From: Eonycteris spelaea
Taxonomy: Eukaryota; Chordata; Mammalia; Chiroptera; Pteropodidae
DNA: 64,000 nucleotides
Reading direction: 5' to 3'
NCBI GenBank assembly: GCA_003508835.1
Contig: PUFA01000182.1
Coordinates: forward strand, 2,666,001-2,730,000
Of the stretch, positions 60,572 to 64,000 are shown in pieces. Position 1 is the first letter of the stretch; each line of letters begins with the position of its first letter. Position numbers and translations under genes: made by a program. The notes beneath the pieces were generated by a model. That model was not told the DNA's origin. It worked only from the letters and a program-made list of their open reading frames with translations, and ran no database searches.

Positions 60572-61574
60572 GCACACGTGTACTCGCAAGGGCTGGCCAG
60601 AGAGGTTCCTCCAAACTTCCTGGGGCTGGAGGAGGTCAGGCCTCACAGCTCCTGTGGCCCGAGCTGTGGCTTCGGGGACAGCACATAGAGGTGGCTGGCA
60701 GGGAAGGGGGATGGCTCAGCTTTAAGGCAGTGGGGCCTGGTTGGGGGGGCGTTGGGGAAGGATGGCCAGAAGCCTCTGGAAAGACTAGCTCGGGTCGGAA
60801 GACAGGGAGACATGTCCCACCTGCAGACCTGTGCCCCATGTGTCCAGAGCACGGGGTCTGACTTTGCTCCACTGTGCTGCAGGGCAGGGGGCTGGCCCGG
60901 CTCAGGACAGGCTGAGTCCATCCGAGCCTGGGTCAGCATCGCAGCCGAAAAGAGGTTGTTTTATCTCCAGTCTTGGCACCCTCCCCCTCGGGCTTTTCCC
61001 ACATCCGTCCAGGAAAAAACGCTCCTTTGCAGGACTGAGGGAGGGTCCTTCACAGATAGTCACCATCCCTTACTGTGGTCCCCTTTCCCTGCCAACAACG
61101 GGATCAACTCTGGAGGGGCTCCCTGGGGGAGGCAGCTGGGCCTCAGAGCGGTCCCGGTGTGCCTGCAGGACAGCTGGGGCCAGAGTCCGTGAGCTGCAGG
61201 ACGGAGCCGCCTTAGGTCGTAGAGTGGGGGCGTCGCCCAAAGGAGTCAGGGCGCCCTAAGCCCCGGCCCGCATACTGGGAGAGCTCCCAGAGGGCAGGGC
61301 CCAGCTCCGGCTCCGTACCAGGGCCCCACGGCCTGAGACACCCCCAACCTCATCCACCGACACCCTTCCCGGGTCCCGCGCCCGGAGCCCCGAGAGCCAC
61401 ACAGCGCAGGCGCACGGACACGCCCTACGGCCGGACCGCGCAGCCGCACTCGGACCCGGAGCCCATACAGCTCCACCCCCGACGCACGCCTGTGGGCGGG
61501 GAAGGAGGGCGGGGCCTGCGTCGGGGGCGGGGTCTGGCCTGGCCCATAAAGGCGGCGGTGGCGCCGTGCGCGCG

Positions 61575-61750
61575 ACTCCTCTCGGCGGCGGCAGCGGCCC
61601 AGGCGGGGGCGTCCGCGGTGGCGGCGGCGGCGGCGGCGGCGGTGCCGGCGGCGGCGTCGCTGTTCCCGGCGCGGTCCTCGCAGCGGGGTCCGGACTGCGC
61701 GTCTCGGGCGGCGGCAGTAGAACTGCGGTCCCGGCCCGAACCCGACCCCG
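61575..61750 (+). other. MKNK2: MKNK2 non-coding exon 1
   Basis: 5' UTR exon ending at a GTGAGT donor (61751). It contains GGC repeats (61617-61645) and is separated from the coding exon by a 150-base intron. The 5' limit is inferred from the TATA-like box. Confidence 0.65.
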
Positions 61751-61984
61751 GTGAGTGCGGCCCGCGACCCCGGCCCGACCCGGCCCAGCCCCGATCCGGG
61801 CGCGGGGATCGGGCCTCACGGAGCCTCACGGTCTGGGCCTGGGCTCCCGTCGCGCCGGTCGTGGCCACTGAAGCCCTCCTTTGTCTGCTCCCGCCCGCAG
61901 GGTCCCCTCCGCGGCCGCCCCCCGCCCACGGGCCGCCCCCCGGGCCCTGCGTCCCCTCCCCCGCTGGCGGGGCCCGGACAGAAG

Positions 61985-62035
61985 ATGGTGCAGAAGAAAA
62001 CAGCCGAACTTCAGGGCTTCCACTGTTCGTTCAAG
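61985..62035 (+). CDS. MKNK2: MKNK2 first coding exon (MNK2 kinase N terminus, partial)
   Basis: Encodes MVQKKTAELQGFHCSFK, matching the human MNK2 start (MVQKK-AELQGFH-SFK). MNK2 is the ERK/p38-activated kinase that phosphorylates eIF4E at Ser209. The exon runs 61901-62035, with an acceptor CGCAG at 61896-61900, 84 bases of 5' UTR and a GTGAGG donor. The kinase domain and the rest lie beyond the window end. Frame intact. Confidence 0.93.
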
Positions 62036-64000
62036 GTGAGGGTCAGATCGGTTTGGGGGGGTGCCCCGGGCTGGACCACCCGAGTGTCCGGTGGGGGTTC
62101 GCACAGACGGTCCTGAGGGTCCGCCAGAGCTCGTGCCCACCCCCTGCCCTGTTCCTGGAGCTGCCCCGGCCGGGTGCGCGCCAGCGGGGTATCAGCAGCT
62201 TACAGTCTAGTTAATCTCCTGTGCCCGAGCGCCCATGGGGGCTTTCCTCCAGGAACCCCAGGTGGGTCAGGGGCATCTTGCCAGTGTGTCCCCTGCAAAC
62301 CCCAGCCGATGTACAGTGCTGGGGTTAAGCAGGTCCCATTCCTGTCTCCATTTATCTGAGAGGGGTCTTTCTCCAGCTACTGTAAGCAGAGATTCAGACC
62401 ACTTTATGTCCTAGGTGGTGTGCAGAATGGGGGAGTTGATTAGATGCACCCCCAACCCTATAACTCCCAGATGTCTCCGGCCCAATCACTGTTTCCTGTC
62501 GGAATGGGAAGTTTCTGCAGTGGCCTCCCAGCTGCCGAGTCTTGGACTCAGATGAGCAAGTCTGGGGCGGTCAGGCAGGTGCTGGGTAGGGGCCCCACGG
62601 GGCCTGGCCTAGGGGACGCGGTGATGTCAGCGGTGCCCCACCCCGCCCTCCGTGTTATGTAATGGCTGCCCTGGGCCTCCTTGGACAGGGACCTGTTGCC
62701 CTGTAGAGGAGGCAGGACCTGGGGGGCTGGGGAGCACCAGGGTGGGAGGAGCCAGCTGAGACTGTTGGGGGTAGAATTCTCAGGCCTGACCAGCCAGGCT
62801 CCGGCCCACCCACATGCTTGTCATCCTGGCTCCCCCTTTGGCATCCAGGTGTCTGGGGCTAGGTGGGAGGGGGTAGACAGGAGACATCACTGATGGTGGT
62901 GTGTCATCTCTTGGGGTTGTGCTTGAGCTGAGACAGGGTCAGTGTGCAGGACCCACTCTGTGGCCAAAGCCAACTCAAACTTTCTAGATGGTTCCAGCCA
63001 TCTCCTGCCAAGGCCTGCTGACTGGAGGCCCGCAGGCAGCCTGGGGCCTGGCCCGCCCCCGTGCTGCTCAGGTCTGAAGGCCTGCCTTGCAGGCTCCCCG
63101 ACAGCCGAAGGACAGACAGCCGAGGGACAGCCGGGGTTCCAGGGGAGGGGGAGCGATGCTGGACAGGGAATCTTGGCTACAGGGTGACTTCCAGGGTCTA
63201 GCTCTTCTGCACCAGGGGCTGGGCTTGGCCAGCGTGTTGGGGCGGTGAGGGGGCCCACGAGTTTAAGGCAGCTTTTTCACGTCCACGCTTCATCCTAATT
63301 ACTCTTTTTTGTGGCCACCATGGGGTCCCTCATCCCAGGTGGGAGGCCGGAGGCGTATTAGAGCTCTGGCGGCTGTCCCCGTGGAGCCAGACCCCTCAGT
63401 GGGCAGGGGCAGGGCGGGTGGACGAGCACTCCCTCCCTCCCCGCCCTGCCCTCCTGGGCCTCCTGGGGACTATCTGCCTTTGTGGAGAGGGTGGGGTGTC
63501 TGTCTTCACGCCTCTTCCTCCGACCTCCGCCCAGCAGTGCAGGTCCCTGTAGGTCTCCACAGCTATTCTGGAGATCGCTCTGTGGGATGTTTTCCTGTCA
63601 GAGCCCCAGCCCCAGCTGTCACAAGGCCCAGAGTGGGGCAGTGACTTGGCCCAGGCCACCCAGCATCAGCGCTGGCACCACCACTGCATGCAGGACCCCC
63701 ATGCCCACCAGGGACCCAGTGCCTGGTCCGCCAGGGTGGGGGAGTTCACTCTGAGCTCACTCCTACGGGGCCTGGCTGGGCCTCTGTCCCAGCCTCAAAG
63801 GCCTCAGCCTCATGCAAGGTTGCTGCCAGCCCTCCCCAGGGTCCTCTTTGCAGAATGCTGTTCTTCCTGGTGTCCTTCTGTTTTCGGGGTCTAGGGGGTT
63901 TCTCTTGTCCCCAGCTGCCTGCTTTCCCTGGGCAGGGTCTGGCACTCTCGCCCTGGTCTTGAGGGCTGCCCAGTGACCTCGAGCGGCCCCCTCCCCAACA
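62036..64000 (+). other. MKNK2: MKNK2 intron after first coding exon (truncated by window end)
   Basis: No sequence matching the next MNK2 segment (GQNPFELAFSLDQ) is visible, so the window ends inside this intron. GC-rich, with no named repeat. Confidence 0.75.

Larger units (their letters stand above)
53001..61249. other. MOB3A-MKNK2 intergenic region
   Basis: 8.2 kb with no recognised gene: several old repeats (53820-54190, 54735-55150, 55990-56130, 56945-57260, 58785-58950, 60080-60175), a CA microsatellite and the orphan CpG island. Many open frames in GC-rich sequence lack homology I can name. Confidence 0.6.
61250..62040 (+). promoter_or_regulatory. MKNK2: CpG-island promoter of MKNK2
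   Basis: CpG-dense region with GC boxes (GGGCGGGG near 61508 and 61525) and a TATA-like CATAAA at 61545-61550, placing the start near 61570-61580. Exon 1 follows directly. Confidence 0.8.

Noticed and set aside
61256..61868. Long Pro/Ala/Gly-rich frames on both strands at the MKNK2 promoter
   Set aside because: They arise from CpG-island GGC repeats and have no recognisable protein content.
1..64000. A new multi-gene system
   Set aside because: All coding genes identified belong to known families in a conserved mammalian order; no unexplained gene cluster was found.

Overview
This is a stretch of mammalian nuclear genome: GC-rich, with multi-exon genes, CpG-island promoters, GT-AG (and apparently two GC-AG) introns and old mammalian repeats. 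Gene order is AP3D1, IZUMO4, MOB3A, MKNK2, which I recognise as the block that lies on human 19p13.3. There are no primate Alu or rodent B1/B2 copies. One L1 tail (about 7140-7345) resembles L1 ends common in bats, horses and other laurasiatherians, so a laurasiatherian is my best guess; the species is not determined.

Layout. 1-2280: intergenic repeats (MIR, L1 3' fragments, MER5-like) and a GGAT microsatellite. 2280-34570: AP3D1 on the + strand, 32 coding exons from a CpG island near 2600 to a poly(A) signal at 34549. 35788-38427: IZUMO4 on the - strand, tail-to-tail with AP3D1 and head-to-head with MOB3A. 38430-39000: a shared CpG-island promoter. About 38880-53000: MOB3A on the + strand, with a non-coding first exon and three coding exons far downstream. 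53000-61250: no recognised gene; repeats plus an orphan CpG island at 56150-56620 that carries a perfect RFX X-box. 61250-64000: the promoter, non-coding exon 1, first coding exon and part of the next intron of MKNK2. The rest of MKNK2 lies beyond the window.

Function. AP3D1 is the delta subunit of the AP-3 sorting adaptor, IZUMO4 a sperm/testis protein of the IZUMO family, MOB3A a zinc-binding MOB adaptor, and MKNK2 the kinase MNK2 that phosphorylates eIF4E. They are neighbours by conserved synteny, not parts of one pathway.

Quality. AP3D1, MOB3A and IZUMO4 all carry small coding indels. I count about 15, nearly all losses of one base in a short homopolymer, in otherwise well-conserved exons with intact splice sites. 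This looks like consensus sequencing error, not gene decay. Exon limits come from splice signals, reading phase and my memory of the human proteins; no alignment was run. I found no new multi-gene system. The best leads for something undescribed are the orphan X-box CpG island (56150-56620) and the germline-type promoter shared by IZUMO4 and MOB3A.
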